DNA of 64,000 nt from Deltaproteobacteria bacterium (GTDB lineage: Bacteria > Myxococcota_A > Polyangia > GCA-2747355 > JADLHG01). Of this stretch, positions 35,119 through 44,750 are shown in pieces. Every line of letters begins with the position of its first letter. Position 1 is the first letter of the stretch. The stretch spans positions 248,001-312,000 of the forward strand of contig JADLHG010000045.1 in assembly GCA_020848905.1 (NCBI GenBank), in the 5' to 3' direction. The translations under genes were made by a program, and so were the position numbers. A model generated the notes under the pieces. That model was not told the origin of the DNA. It was given only the letters and a program-made list of their open reading frames with translations, and made no database searches.

Positions 35119-36042
35119 ATGGTTCGGCAGGTCTGGTGGAGCTCGGCGCGCGGAGCACGGATCGAGTTGCTGGGGCTCCTCGTGGTCGCGGCGACCCTTG
35201 GTATCCCCGGGTGCGCCGGGGACGCGCGTCCGAGAGCGCGCCCCGAGCCACCGCCTCCCGATTGGGGGTTCTCGCGGTTCGTGGACGGCTCATCCGGCAC
35301 GGACGGCGCGTGGCGGGGCGACGGCGGCGCGAGGAGCGACGGCGCGGCGCGCGGCGATCTCGGCACCGAGCTTCCCCCGCTCCTCGGTGACGGTGGCGGC
35401 GCGGCCGGAGGCGTCCTCTGCAAGCCGTGCGAGGGGGCGGAGCACTGCGGGGGGCCGCCGAACTACTGCCTGACGAACGCGACCACCCAGGAGTCGATCT
35501 GCGGGCAGGACTGCGCGAGCGCGAAGTGCCCGACCGGCTACACCTGCGCGAGCTTCACCATCCCGGAGGGGGGCGGGCAGGCGCGGCAGTGCCTGCCGGA
35601 TCGCGGAACGTGCAAGCCGGCCCCCAAGATCCCCCCCCTCGCCCCCGGGACCTGCGGCTCCACCGAGGAGACGGCTGCCCTGGCGATGGCCAACCAGCTC
35701 CGCGCGCAGAATGGCGCCGGGCCGCTCGCCTGCGACGCGGTGGCGCAGTACGCGGCGCGCGAATTCAGCAAGTACATGTGCGAGGCGGGCTTCTTTGCGC
35801 ACGTCGGCCCCGACGGACTGCGGCCTGCCCAGCGCGTGGCCTACGCCGGGGGCGCCTTCAAGAAGATCGGCGAGATCTGCGCCAAGGGGGCTCTCAGTCC
35901 GAAGGAGGCGTTCGACGCGTGGCTGAAGAGCCCCGGTCACAAGGCCACCCTCCTCGAGCGGTCCTTCACGCACGCCGGTCCCGGCATCTACGCGTGCGCG
36001 AAGAGCGGTAAGCTCTGGACGATCGACTTCCTGCAGAAGTAG
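35119..36042 (+). CDS. CAP (SCP/PR-1) domain lipoprotein
   Basis: Protein of 307 residues with a signal ending LGIPGCAGD (lipobox-like) and a Gly/Asp-rich linker. A Cys-rich segment (about 95-165, with CKPCEGAEHC, CGQDCASAKC) precedes a CAP domain (about 180-305): ALAMANQLRAQNGAGPLACD, SKYMCEAGFFAHVGPDGLRPAQR and EAFDAWLKSPGHKATLLERSF keep the His and Glu positions typical of the family. CAP proteins bind sterols, lipids or act as proteases in some cases; the role in bacteria is often unknown. The ATG at 35119 gives the lipoprotein signal. Confidence 0.8.
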   Translation: MVRQVWWSSARGARIELLGLLVVAATLGIPGCAGDARPRARPEPPPPDWGFSRFVDGSSGTDGAWRGDGGARSDGAARGDLGTELPPLLGDGGGAAGGVLCKPCEGAEHCGGPPNYCLTNATTQESICGQDCASAKCPTGYTCASFTIPEGGGQARQCLPDRGTCKPAPKIPPLAPGTCGSTEETAALAMANQLRAQNGAGPLACDAVAQYAAREFSKYMCEAGFFAHVGPDGLRPAQRVAYAGGAFKKIGEICAKGALSPKEAFDAWLKSPGHKATLLERSFTHAGPGIYACAKSGKLWTIDFLQK

Positions 36043-36094
36043 TTCCCCCCCTCGCGAGAGCGGCCGCCTGCCTCAGGCTGTCCAGGGCGGTGCG

Positions 36095-36133
36095 GTGTAG
36101 CCGTCGCGTGCGAAGCTGTATAGCGCGCTACAC
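36095..36133. promoter_or_regulatory. inverted repeat upstream of the oxidoreductase operon
   Basis: GTGTAGC (36095-36101) and GCTACAC (36127-36133), 25 bases apart, centred about 120 bases before the predicted sigma-54 start site. This is a suitable place for an activator site, but binding is unproven. Confidence 0.35.
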
Positions 36134-36209
36134 GGCCAGCTTGACCCTTCCCACGCCCCGACGCCGCTAACCTCCGTTTCTTCCTGACCCGCGGGTGCGT
36201 CGACTGGGT

Positions 36210-36225
36210 TGGCGTGACCCTTGCT
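36210..36225 (+). promoter_or_regulatory. sigma-54 (-24/-12) promoter of the Mo-oxidoreductase operon
   Basis: TGGCGTG-ACCC-TTGCT differs from the consensus TGGCAYR-N4-TTGCW by one base with exact spacing. Transcription would begin near 36236, about 60 bases before the GTG at 36296. Confidence 0.65.
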
Positions 36226-36295
36226 CTCTGGCTGGCTCAGAGGCGAGAGGGCCGACGCGGCCCTGCGCCCCGCGACCCGAAAAGGAGGACCGCTC

Positions 36296-39200
36296 GTGTC
36301 CGACGACCCGCGCCAGAGCTCCGCGCCCGAGCCAGTATCCACTGCCCCCGCTACCCAGAAGCCGGCGCCCGGGTCAGGTCCTTCGCGACGACGGTTCCTG
36401 TCCCTCGTCGCGGCGGGTGGGGCCGGCGCGGCCCTCATCTGGCGCGAGGCCATGTCCGGCAGCGGCGCGCTGAAGGCCGTTTCGGTGGACAACCCGCTCG
36501 CAAGCTATCCGGATCGAGGCTGGGAGAAGGTCTACCGCGACCTCTACCGCTCCGACTCGAGCTACGTTTTCCTGTGCGCGCCGAACGACACGCACAACTG
36601 CCTCCTCCGGGCGCACGTCAAGAACGGCGTGGTGACGCGCATCGCCCCGAGCTACGGCTACCAGCACGCGACCGACCTGGACGGCAAGAAGGCCGGGCAG
36701 AGGTGGGACCCGCGCTGCTGCCAGAAGGGCCTCGCCCTCGTGCGCCGCTTCTACGGCGACCGCCGCTGCAAGCGTCCGATGGTGCGCAAGGGGTTCCTCG
36801 ACTGGGTGCGGGCGGGTTTCCCGCGGGACCCGAAGACGGGCGCCGTGGACGCGAAGTACCTCAAGCGAGGGGCCGACCCCTTCGTGCCGGTGAGCTTCGA
36901 GGAGGCCTGCGAGCTAGCGGGCAAGGCGATGATCGATATCGCCAAGACCTACAGCGGGACCGAGGGGCAGAAGAAGCTCGCGGCGCAGGGCTACGACCCG
37001 GCGATGGTGGAGGCCACGGCCGGGGCGGGGACCCAGGTACTCAAGTTCCGCGGCGGAATGCCCGCGCTCGGCGCGACGCGGCTCTTCGCCATGTATCGTC
37101 TGGCCAACTCCCTCGCGCTCCTCGACGACAAGCTGCGCGGCACCGGGCCGGAGAAGGCGCTCGGGGCGCGCGGCTGGGACAACTACAGCTGGCACACGGA
37201 CCTGCCGCCGGGGCACCCGATGGTCACCGGACAGCAGACGGTGGAGTGGGACCTCTGCAACATCGAGCACGCCGGCCTGGCGGTGATCTGGGGGATGAAC
37301 TGGATCACCACCAAGATGCCCGACTCGCACTGGCTCACCGAGGCGCGGCTCAAGGGCACCAAGATCGTGGTCATCGCGGCCGAGTACAGCTCCACCACGA
37401 ACAAGGCCGACGAGGCGATCGTGGTGCGCCCGGGCACGACCCCCGCCCTCGCCCTCGGGTTGGCGCAGGTACTCGTGAGCGAGAAGCTCTACGACGCCGA
37501 CTACGTGCGGGCCAACACCGACCTGCCCTTCCTCGTGCGCCTGGACACGGGGGAGCTCCTGCACGCGCATCAGGTCTTCAAGGGCTACAAGAACGCCAAG
37601 CTCAAGCACCACGTCACGGTGCTCAAGGCGGGGCAGAAGGACCCGCCACCCTACGCGCAGGCCTCGCCGATCATCACCGAGGCGGCGCGCGAGGCCTGGG
37701 GGGATTTCGTGGTCTGGGACGAGGGGGGGAAGCGTCCCGTGGCGGTGAACCGCGACCAGATCGCGAAGGCCGCCGCGCCGACGAAGCGGGCGCTCCTCGA
37801 CGGGGAGGTCGAGGTCACGCTGGTCGACGGCAAGAAGGTGAAGTGTCGGACGGTCTTCTCGGCCATGCGCGAGCTGCTCGATGCCAGCTACACGCCGGCC
37901 GACGTGGAGAAGCTCACCTGGGCTCCCGCCGAGGCGGTGCGCTCGCTGGCGCGGGAGATTGCACGCAACAAGGACCGAACCCTCTTCGCCCTGGGGATGG
38001 GGCCGAACCAATTCTTCAACAGCGACCTGAAGGACCGCGCGGTGCTATTCGTGGCCGCGCTGACCCGGAACATCGGCAAGATCGGCGGCAACGTGGGCTC
38101 GTACGCGGGGAACTACCGCGCGGCGCACTTCAGCGGCCTCGGGCAGTACTTCGCCGAGGACCCCTTCGCCCCGGAGCTGGACCCCGCGAAGCCGGCGAAG
38201 GTCAAGCCGCCCTACTTCCGCGGCGAGAGCGTGCACTACTTCAACCACGGCGACACCGTGCTGCGCATGGGCAAGGAGCTGCTGACCGGCAAGACGCACC
38301 TGCCGACGCCCACCAAGTCGATCCTGGTGGCGAACTCCAACTCGCTCATCGGCAACGCGAAGGGCCACTACGAAAACGTCGTGAACGTCTTTCCGCGCGT
38401 CGAGCTCATCGCCGTGAACGAGTGGTGGTGGACCGGTAGCTGCGAGTACGCGGACATCGTCTTCGCCGTGGATAGCTGGGCGGAGATGAAGTACCCGGAT
38501 ATGACGATCAGCGTGACGAATCCTTTCCTGTACGTCTTTCCGCCCACGCCGCTGCCGCGGATCTTCGAGACGCGCTCGGACGTGGACGTGGCGGCAGGGA
38601 TCGGCAAGGCCATCGGCAAGCTCACCGGCGACGAGCGGCACGTGCCGTACTGGAAGTTCGTCGAGGAGGGGAAGATGCGGCCGTACCTGCAGCGCATCCT
38701 CGACTTCTCGGCCAACACCCGCGGCTACCGCATCGAAGAGGTGGAGGCGAAGGCCGCCAAGGGGACGCCGTCGATCCTCATGTCGCGCACCTACCCGAAG
38801 ATCGGCGTCTTCGAGCAGGGCACCGAGGGCAAGCCGTACTACACCAAGAGCGGGCGCCTCGAGTTCTACCGCGATGAGCCGGAGTTCATAGCGAGCGGCG
38901 AGAACCTGATCCTGCACCGCGAACCGATTGACGCCACCTTCTACGAGCCGAACGTGATCGTGGCCAAGCCGCACCCGCTCCTCCGGCCGAAGGGCCCCGA
39001 GGCCTACGGGGTGCCGCTGACCGACGTCGACGCCGACACGCGGCAAGCGCGGCACGTGGTGCGCACCGTGGAGCAGGTCCTGGCGTCAGAGCATCCGCTC
39101 CGCAAAGAGGGCTACAAGTACATCTTCCACACGCCCAAATACCGCCACGGGACGCACACGACGCCGGTGGATACGGACATCGTGGCGATCTGGTTCGGGC

Positions 39201-39835
39201 CCTTCGGGGACATGCACCGCAGTGACAAGCGCATGCCGTTCGTCACCGAGATGTACATGGACATCCACCCGGCGGACGCGAAGGAGCTCGGCATCGAGGA
39301 CGGCGACTACGTCTGGATCGACGCCGACCCGCACGATCGGCCCTTCAAGGGCTGGCAAAAGAAGCCCGAGTGGTACGCGGTGGCGCGGCTGATGGCGCGC
39401 GCCCGTTACTACCCGGGGACACCCCGCAGCGTGACCCGCATGTGGCACAACTGCTACGGCTCGACGATCGGTTCGGTGAGGGGCGCGAAGACCAACGCGA
39501 CCGGGATGGCCAAGTCCCCCGAGACCGGCTACCAGTCGCTCTTCCGGCAGGGGAGCCACCAGAGCTGTACGCGCGGCTGGCTCAAGCCCACCTGGATGAC
39601 CGACAGCCTGGTGGTGAAGACCCTCTTCGGCCAGAAGGTGGTGCAGGGCTTCGTCCCCGACGTCCATTGTCCGACGGGGGCGCCGCGCGAGTCGCTGGTC
39701 AAGATCACCAAGGCCGAGTCGGGTGGCATGAACGGCGAGAAACTCTGGGCCGCGGCGAAGATGGGCCTGCGACCGACCTACGAATCGGACGCGCTCAAGC
39801 GCTACCTGAGCGGCGCGTTCGTCAAGAAGAGCTGA
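36296..39835 (+). CDS. Tat-exported molybdopterin oxidoreductase alpha subunit, NxrA/NarG-like
   Basis: Catalytic subunit of 1179 residues of a type II DMSO-reductase-family enzyme, of nitrate reductase/nitrite oxidoreductase size. GTG 36296 follows AAAAGGAGG. The Tat signal SRRRFLSL (30-37) predicts periplasmic location. The N-terminal Fe-S motif reads C94-x3-D98-x3-C102 then C142 (PRCCQKG), where NarG has His-Cys-Cys-Cys. The candidate Mo ligand is D302 in [10 protein letters not shown], aligned with the NarG Asp. C-terminal motifs [11 protein letters not shown] and [14 protein letters not shown] recall nitrite oxidoreductases and archaeal-type nitrate reductases. It is first of four genes with beta, gamma and chaperone. 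The reaction, nitrate reduction or nitrite oxidation, is not settled; perchlorate or selenate relatives are less likely because they are shorter. Confidence 0.85.
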   Translation: MSDDPRQSSAPEPVSTAPATQKPAPGSGPSRRRFLSLVAAGGAGAALIWREAMSGSGALKAVSVDNPLASYPDRGWEKVYRDLYRSDSSYVFLCAPNDTHNCLLRAHVKNGVVTRIAPSYGYQHATDLDGKKAGQRWDPRCCQKGLALVRRFYGDRRCKRPMVRKGFLDWVRAGFPRDPKTGAVDAKYLKRGADPFVPVSFEEACELAGKAMIDIAKTYSGTEGQKKLAAQGYDPAMVEATAGAGTQVLKFRGGMPALGATRLFAMYRLANSLALLDDKLRGTGPEKALGARGWDNYSWHTDLPPGHPMVTGQQTVEWDLCNIEHAGLAVIWGMNWITTKMPDSHWLTEARLKGTKIVVIAAEYSSTTNKADEAIVVRPGTTPALALGLAQVLVSEKLYDADYVRANTDLPFLVRLDTGELLHAHQVFKGYKNAKLKHHVTVLKAGQKDPPPYAQASPIITEAAREAWGDFVVWDEGGKRPVAVNRDQIAKAAAPTKRALLDGEVEVTLVDGKKVKCRTVFSAMRELLDASYTPADVEKLTWAPAEAVRSLAREIARNKDRTLFALGMGPNQFFNSDLKDRAVLFVAALTRNIGKIGGNVGSYAGNYRAAHFSGLGQYFAEDPFAPELDPAKPAKVKPPYFRGESVHYFNHGDTVLRMGKELLTGKTHLPTPTKSILVANSNSLIGNAKGHYENVVNVFPRVELIAVNEWWWTGSCEYADIVFAVDSWAEMKYPDMTISVTNPFLYVFPPTPLPRIFETRSDVDVAAGIGKAIGKLTGDERHVPYWKFVEEGKMRPYLQRILDFSANTRGYRIEEVEAKAAKGTPSILMSRTYPKIGVFEQGTEGKPYYTKSGRLEFYRDEPEFIASGENLILHREPIDATFYEPNVIVAKPHPLLRPKGPEAYGVPLTDVDADTRQARHVVRTVEQVLASEHPLRKEGYKYIFHTPKYRHGTHTTPVDTDIVAIWFGPFGDMHRSDKRMPFVTEMYMDIHPADAKELGIEDGDYVWIDADPHDRPFKGWQKKPEWYAVARLMARARYYPGTPRSVTRMWHNCYGSTIGSVRGAKTNATGMAKSPETGYQSLFRQGSHQSCTRGWLKPTWMTDSLVVKTLFGQKVVQGFVPDVHCPTGAPRESLVKITKAESGGMNGEKLWAAAKMGLRPTYESDALKRYLSGAFVKKS

Positions 39836-39881
39836 CCCCGACGGCCCCCCAGACCCGCGACGAGAGAGAAGCGAGGAAGCG

Positions 39882-41009
39882 ATGCCCAAGCGCACGAACT
39901 GGCAGATCGGCCGCGAGATGGAGTACCCGTACGAGGGCGCCCCGCCGGCCAAGCAGGTGGCCTACATCTTCGACACGAACAAGTGCATCGAGTGTCAGAC
40001 CTGCACCATCGCTTGCAAGACCACCTGGACGAGCGGCAAGGGGCAGGAGCACATCTTCTGGAACAACGTGGAGACCAAGCCGTACGGCGGCTATCCACAG
40101 GGCTGGGACCTGAGGCTCCTCGAGAAGCTCGAACCCGCGAGCTGGGAGGGGGGCGCGCTGAAGAGCAAGACGATCTTCGAGGGGAATAACCCGCTCGACC
40201 CGCCGAACGGGCACCTGCCGACGGCTCCGGACTACGCGGCGCCGAACCTGGGCGAGGACGACGCCTCGGGGAACGTGGAGAAGGGGATGCACTTCAAAGG
40301 AGTGCACCCGGTCTGGATGTTCTACCTCGCCCGCATCTGCAACCACTGCGACAGCCCGGCGTGTCTCGCGGCCTGCCCGCGCAAGGCGATCTACAAGCGG
40401 CCCGAGGACGGCATCGTGCTCATCGACCAGGCGCGCTGCCGCGGCTACCAGGAGTGCGCGCGCGCCTGCCCCTACAAGAAGACCTTCTACAACCTCGTCT
40501 CGCGGGCCAGCGAGAAGTGCATCGGCTGCTTTCCGCGCGTCGAGCAAGGTGAGGTCGCGCGCTGCGTGGAGACCTGCATCGGCAAGATCCGCCTGCACGG
40601 CTTCCGCACGCCGCAGGGGGCGCCGAGGGAGGACAACCCGCTCGACTACCTGATCCACGTGCGCAAGGTGGCGTTGCCGCTCTACCCGCAGTTCGGTACC
40701 GGGCCCAACGTCTTCTACATCCCGCCCTTGCACGTGCCGAACGGTTTTCTCGAGCAGCTCTTCGGGCCCAAGGCCGAGGAGGCGAAGGAGGTCTACCGGG
40801 CGGCGAAGGAGGACAAGAAGCTCCTCGGGGCGCTGATGCTCTTCGGCGCGTCGGATCGCATCATCACGCGCTTCGAGGCCAAGGAGAAAGAGGTGGTGGG
40901 CTGGGACGTGGGTGGCAAGGAGGTCGCGCGCGTTCCCTACACCGAGCCGACCTGGATCCGAGCGGCCTACGACAGGAAGCACCAGGCCTACCGCACCAAC
41001 ACGCCGTGA
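39882..41009 (+). CDS. iron-sulfur beta subunit, NxrB/NarH-like
   Basis: Electron-transfer subunit of 375 residues with four Cys clusters. The first is CIECQTCTIACK (C35, C38, C41, C45). Others are ICNHCDSPACLAACP, ARCRGYQECARACP and EKCIGCF with CVETC. In the third cluster Tyr replaces one Cys (CRGY), which in this family gives a 3Fe-4S centre. Blocks such as CPRKAIYKRPEDGIVLIDQ and RKVALPLYPQFG are shared with nitrite oxidoreductase NxrB and perchlorate reductase PcrB. There is no signal peptide, so it is expected to be exported together with the Tat-bearing alpha subunit. GCGAGGAAG precedes the ATG, 46 bases after alpha. Confidence 0.88.
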   Translation: MPKRTNWQIGREMEYPYEGAPPAKQVAYIFDTNKCIECQTCTIACKTTWTSGKGQEHIFWNNVETKPYGGYPQGWDLRLLEKLEPASWEGGALKSKTIFEGNNPLDPPNGHLPTAPDYAAPNLGEDDASGNVEKGMHFKGVHPVWMFYLARICNHCDSPACLAACPRKAIYKRPEDGIVLIDQARCRGYQECARACPYKKTFYNLVSRASEKCIGCFPRVEQGEVARCVETCIGKIRLHGFRTPQGAPREDNPLDYLIHVRKVALPLYPQFGTGPNVFYIPPLHVPNGFLEQLFGPKAEEAKEVYRAAKEDKKLLGALMLFGASDRIITRFEAKEKEVVGWDVGGKEVARVPYTEPTWIRAAYDRKHQAYRTNTP

Positions 41010-41060
41010 GGAGAGCGGTCCATGCAGCGTCGGGTGGGGCTCGCACAAGGAGATAGGCAC

Positions 41061-41996
41061 GTGAGACAGCGCGAATCGATGCTCGCCGTGGCGGCGCTCC
41101 TGGCGCTCGCCGCGGGGTGCGGCAAGAAGGACCCGGGAACGACGCCCGAGGGGAAGGCGGGGAGCTGGCCCCCCGCGGTGACGGCCGACGAGGTGGCGGT
41201 GACCAAGGCCGACCAGCTCCAGTTCAAGCAGATCTCGACGGTACCGGCGGACAATCCCTACGCGAAGGAGTGGAAGGAGGCCCCGTACGTCGAGGTGCCG
41301 CTGCAGCCGCAGCAGATGACGGTGCCGCGCCTGCCGGCCGCGTCGGTGGAGAAGGCCAAGGTGCAGGCGCTCACCGACGGCAAGAGCGTCTCGATCCGCG
41401 TGGCCTGGCCCGACGCCGTCCCCGAGGGGAACGTGGACGCGGGCCGCTTCGTGGACGCGGTGGCGGTGGAGTTGCCGATCAGCGAAGGGACGCCGCAGTT
41501 CATGGGGGCCAAGGGCAAGCCCGTGCAGATCTTGCACTGGAAGGCCCTCTGGCAGAAGGACGTGGACGTGCACTTCCAGGACGTGCAGGACGTGCACCCG
41601 AACTACTGGAGCGACCTGTACTGGTTCGCCGAGGGGAAGTTCCCCTTCCCCGTGCCGGCGTCGTTCAAGAACCCGGCCAGCCTGCAGTGGTTCGTGGCGC
41701 ACCAGGCGGGAAATCCGATGGCGGTCTTCTCGCGCAAGTCGCCCGTCGAGGAGCTGACGGCGGAGGGCTGGGGCTCGCTCACGCATCAGCCGCGCTCTGC
41801 GACGACGGCCAAGGGGGCCTGGACCAAGGGCACCTGGGCGGTGGTCTTCACGCGAGCGCTCAAGACCGACGACCCGGCGGACCACCAGTTCGGGCAGAAG
41901 GGGGAGCTGGCCATCGCAGTGTGGAACGGCGGCGGCGGCAACGTGGGGGCGCGCAAGCACTGGTCGAACTGGGTGCCCTTCGAGGTGAAGCCATGA
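41061..41996 (+). CDS. heme-b-type gamma subunit, lipoprotein
   Basis: Periplasmic gamma subunit of 311 residues of the type II DMSO-reductase family (DdhC/EbdC/NxrC-like), expected to carry a b heme that passes electrons between the Fe-S subunit and periplasmic carriers. GTG 41061, preceded by AAGGAGAT, gives a classical lipoprotein signal with LALAAGC; ATG 41022, with GAGGAG, is an alternative start. The fold is beta-rich. The stretch TPQFMGAKGKPVQILHWKALW holds the probable axial Met and neighbouring Lys. Its stop overlaps the start of the next gene (ATGA). The lipid anchor is a notable feature, since many gamma subunits are soluble. Confidence 0.8.
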   Translation: MRQRESMLAVAALLALAAGCGKKDPGTTPEGKAGSWPPAVTADEVAVTKADQLQFKQISTVPADNPYAKEWKEAPYVEVPLQPQQMTVPRLPAASVEKAKVQALTDGKSVSIRVAWPDAVPEGNVDAGRFVDAVAVELPISEGTPQFMGAKGKPVQILHWKALWQKDVDVHFQDVQDVHPNYWSDLYWFAEGKFPFPVPASFKNPASLQWFVAHQAGNPMAVFSRKSPVEELTAEGWGSLTHQPRSATTAKGAWTKGTWAVVFTRALKTDDPADHQFGQKGELAIAVWNGGGGNVGARKHWSNWVPFEVKP

Positions 41997-42709
41997 CGCG
42001 GGCGAAGGCTCAGGCCTGTCTCGTGCAAGCGGACCTCGTGCGCCTCGGGGCGGATCTGCTCGGGCTGCCGAGCGAGCGGCTCGCGGTGACCACGACCGAC
42101 GCGGAGGCGACCATCGCGGAGCTCGTGGGGCGCTTCGGCGCGCGGCGGGGATCGGTGCTCGAAGGGGCGGGCGCGATGCTCGTGGAGGCGGTCCGGTGCA
42201 CGCCGCTCGAGGCGTGGGAGGCAGAGTACGGGCGCCTCTTCGACCGCGACCAGCATTGCCCGCGGACGGAAGGGGCCTACGTCCGGCGCGACCGCGGGGC
42301 GATCCTTGGCGACATCGCCGGCTTCTACCGGGCCTTCGGACTGGCGATCGATGAGGCGCAAGGACCGCGGACCCCCGATGACCTGGTCTGCGAGCTCGAG
42401 TTCGTCGCCGCGCTGCTCGTGCTCGTGGCCCACGCGGAGCTCTCCGACGATGCGGAACGTGCGGCGATCGCGTCCGACGGGCTCCGGTCGTTCGCCGCCG
42501 AGCACCTCGGGGACTGGCTTCCGGCCTTCTGCGTGCGCCTCGCCGCGGTGACGGAGCTCGAGCTCTATCGCGCGCTCGCGGTCTTTCTCGAGGCGCTCTG
42601 GGAGGGGGTGCGCGAGTTCCACGGGCTGGAGGTGCTCGCGGGTCCGCCTGCGGAGCCGGAGATCCTCGACGAACACCCGATGGGGGAGTGCCCGGTGACG
42701 TTTCAGTAG
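41993..42709 (+). CDS. TorD/NarJ-family maturation chaperone (delta subunit)
   Basis: Cytoplasmic chaperone of 238 residues for cofactor insertion and proofreading of the Tat signal of the molybdoenzyme. It is helical, with EAWEAEYGRLFDRDQHCPRTEGAYVRRDRGAILGDIAGFYRAFGL, matching the Y-x-R-L-F and E-x-x-Y/FYRAFG blocks of the family (cited in short). It starts at ATG 41993, overlapping the gamma stop by four bases. Its 3' end overlaps the convergent GH26-like gene by seven bases. No gene for a membrane cytochrome b (NarI) follows, so electrons must leave through a separate carrier. Confidence 0.8.
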   Translation: MTRAKAQACLVQADLVRLGADLLGLPSERLAVTTTDAEATIAELVGRFGARRGSVLEGAGAMLVEAVRCTPLEAWEAEYGRLFDRDQHCPRTEGAYVRRDRGAILGDIAGFYRAFGLAIDEAQGPRTPDDLVCELEFVAALLVLVAHAELSDDAERAAIASDGLRSFAAEHLGDWLPAFCVRLAAVTELELYRALAVFLEALWEGVREFHGLEVLAGPPAEPEILDEHPMGECPVTFQ

Positions 42710-43860
42710 GGCCAGGTCACGTAGACGCTTGTGTTCGAGACCTCGCGCCGGAAGCGCGCGACGGCGGCGGCCGATTGCTCGAGGCGGGCGTCGGGCCAGC
42801 CCAGGTCGCGGCACCACTGCGTCGGACGCCAGTCGGCGGAGATGTAGACAAAGGCCTTGATCCCCTCCTGGCGAATCAGCGCGAAGTACGGATCGAAGAA
42901 GTTCGGCACGATGTTCGGGTCCAGGGTGCCGTAGGGCCCGTCGCACGCGCCGGCCCCCGCGTTGGGCCAGACCGGCGAGGCCTCGGGGATGATCACCGGT
43001 CGCTCGTGCGCGCGCGCGAAGGCGGTGAGCGTCGGGAAGGCGGACATCGAGCCGGGCCCGGAGTTCGGGTTGTCGAAGATCGAGCCGCCGATCCAGTCCA
43101 CCACGTCGTCGCCGGGGTAGTAGGCGTCGTAGGCGCCGGGGTTGGCCTGGGCCCAGGCGTGCCAGACGCGGACCACGTTCGGGATGCGCTGGCTGGCGCT
43201 ACCCATCGCGCCGAGCTGGACCTGCTCGAAGAGGCGCCGGTAGAGGGCGCGGGCGGTCTGGGGGGCGTCGCAGCGCGGGACCTGTGCGGCGCAGTAGTCG
43301 CGGATGATCTGGCCGTAGCCGCCGGGGGGCATGATCTCGTAGAAGGGCCGCACGAAGACCGGCCGCCCGTGAGCCTTGAGCGCGCGCCCGAGGTTCTGCA
43401 GCTCGGCGTCGAGAGCGCCCGAGAGGAGCTGCGCGAGGTCGCACCCGATGCCCCAGACGGGGACGTGGCTTCGCCCCTCGAGCGCGTCGATGGCGGCGAG
43501 CTCTTGCACGAGCCAGTTGAAGCTCGCGACGGTGCAGCCGCCGTAGCCCGAGACGAGGACCGGGTGCACCCCCACGGCGTCGACCGCGGGCTTGGTCTCG
43601 TCGGCGTAGCGGCCGAGGACCTGCCCCATGCCGTAGTAGGTCTGGCCGTCCGGCGGCTCGAAGCGCGCGGTAGCGGCGCTCGCGTTGCGCATCGCGACCG
43701 GCAGGTGGACGGAGTAGCAGAGGGGTTTTTCCGGGGGGCAGCTCGCGGCGGCGCGCGTCGGTAGCCCCTCCTCCGGGGCCTCGGTCGAGGCGCAGGAGGC
43801 GCCGAGGAGAACGAGGGCGATCGCGAGAGGGGCTCGGGTGACGCGGCGCGAACGGAACAT
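42703..43860 (-). CDS. GH26-like glycoside hydrolase lipoprotein
   Basis: Secreted lipoprotein of 385 residues with signal ending LLGASCAS. After about 35 residues it carries SCPPEKPLCYSVHLP, also found in the next gene. The remainder reads as a TIM-barrel: DAVGVHPVLVSGYGG, PVFVRPFYEIMPPGGYGQI (a probable acid/base Glu in FYEIMPPG), VVRVWHAWAQANP, DVVDWIGGSIFD and VIIPEASPV (a probable nucleophile Glu). These fit GH26/GH-A mannanase-like enzymes, but the substrate is unknown. It lies 32 bases after the PL7-like gene, so it is co-transcribed with it. Confidence 0.72.
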   Translation of the reverse strand: MFRSRRVTRAPLAIALVLLGASCASTEAPEEGLPTRAAASCPPEKPLCYSVHLPVAMRNASAATARFEPPDGQTYYGMGQVLGRYADETKPAVDAVGVHPVLVSGYGGCTVASFNWLVQELAAIDALEGRSHVPVWGIGCDLAQLLSGALDAELQNLGRALKAHGRPVFVRPFYEIMPPGGYGQIIRDYCAAQVPRCDAPQTARALYRRLFEQVQLGAMGSASQRIPNVVRVWHAWAQANPGAYDAYYPGDDVVDWIGGSIFDNPNSGPGSMSAFPTLTAFARAHERPVIIPEASPVWPNAGAGACDGPYGTLDPNIVPNFFDPYFALIRQEGIKAFVYISADWRPTQWCRDLGWPDARLEQSAAAVARFRREVSNTSVYVTWPY

Positions 43861-43892
43861 CTAGGTACTCCTTCAGACAGACGGAACGCGGC

Positions 43893-44750
43893 TCACTCGG
43901 TGTGCGAGACCTGGAGCGCGAAGAGCTTGGTTTCACCGTAGGCGTCGGGGCTCTCGCCGCCCGCGACGTTCGACTGCGGGTAACAGCCGGCCTTGAAGTA
44001 GCAGCCGGAGGCGACGAACGGTCGGTCGAGGGCCGGGGTCGGAGCGTCGTCGTAGAAGAGGCGCAGGCGGCCTTCGTAAACCTCGAGGCGCACCGCGAAC
44101 GGCGTGGCCAGCTGGTAGTGCGCGTCGAGGACGACGTCGTCGGCTCCCCAGAGATCGACGAAGAGGCGCTCGCCTTCGAGGCGGATGGCGAGGAGGTCGC
44201 GGTCGGCGTCGTGGATCTGTCCGGCCACGACGGCGGGGGTCGCATTCGGGAGGTGCGTGATGGCCTGTCGGAGGACGAGAGTGTGCCGGCCGGAGGTGCT
44301 CGACCACGCGGCACGCCCGAGCCCGTCGGGGGTCATCTCCCGGAGCTCGCTTCGTGGATAGACAGAGCCGCGGGTCGTGACGCCTCCGACGGGGGCGCGA
44401 AAGCGTACCGCGTGGCCCCCCGCATCGAGCTCGAAGTAGGGTGAAAGCGAGAAAGCGCGGAGCTCGGGCTGCTTCACCTCGCGCGGAGCCTCGGGTTCCC
44501 CCACCGGTAGGGTGAGCTTCCACGCGCGCAGGTCGAGGAGGTCCCCGGGGACGCGCGGTGCGGCCGGGTGACCGACGAAGGGGAGGAGCACCCGGCGGCA
44601 GAGTGGAACCTCGGGCGGACAGGACTGCGCGGTCCGGGAGTCGACGGACCCCTCGGCGTCAGGCTCCTCTACACACCCCGCGAAACCTGCCGCAGCGGCC
44701 AGAGGCAGCGCGGCAGGCAGGAGAAGCGCGATGGAGCGAGAGAGGCGCAT
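43893..44750 (-). CDS. polysaccharide lyase family 7-like (alginate lyase) lipoprotein
   Basis: Secreted lipoprotein of 285 residues with signal ending GFAGC, then SCPPEVPLCRRVLLP like its operon partner. The catalytic jelly roll from about residue 57 has the three PL7 motifs: YPRSELREM (RSELRE), GQIHDADRDL (QIHD) and CYFKAGCYPQSN (YFKAG-x-Y-x-Q), which carry the Arg, Gln/His and Tyr used for beta-elimination of alginate or related uronans. The ATG at 44750 gives the signal; ATG 44789 is an alternative. With the GH26-like gene it forms a small polysaccharide-degrading operon. Confidence 0.85.
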   Translation of the reverse strand: MRLSRSIALLLPAALPLAAAAGFAGCVEEPDAEGSVDSRTAQSCPPEVPLCRRVLLPFVGHPAAPRVPGDLLDLRAWKLTLPVGEPEAPREVKQPELRAFSLSPYFELDAGGHAVRFRAPVGGVTTRGSVYPRSELREMTPDGLGRAAWSSTSGRHTLVLRQAITHLPNATPAVVAGQIHDADRDLLAIRLEGERLFVDLWGADDVVLDAHYQLATPFAVRLEVYEGRLRLFYDDAPTPALDRPFVASGCYFKAGCYPQSNVAGGESPDAYGETKLFALQVSHTE

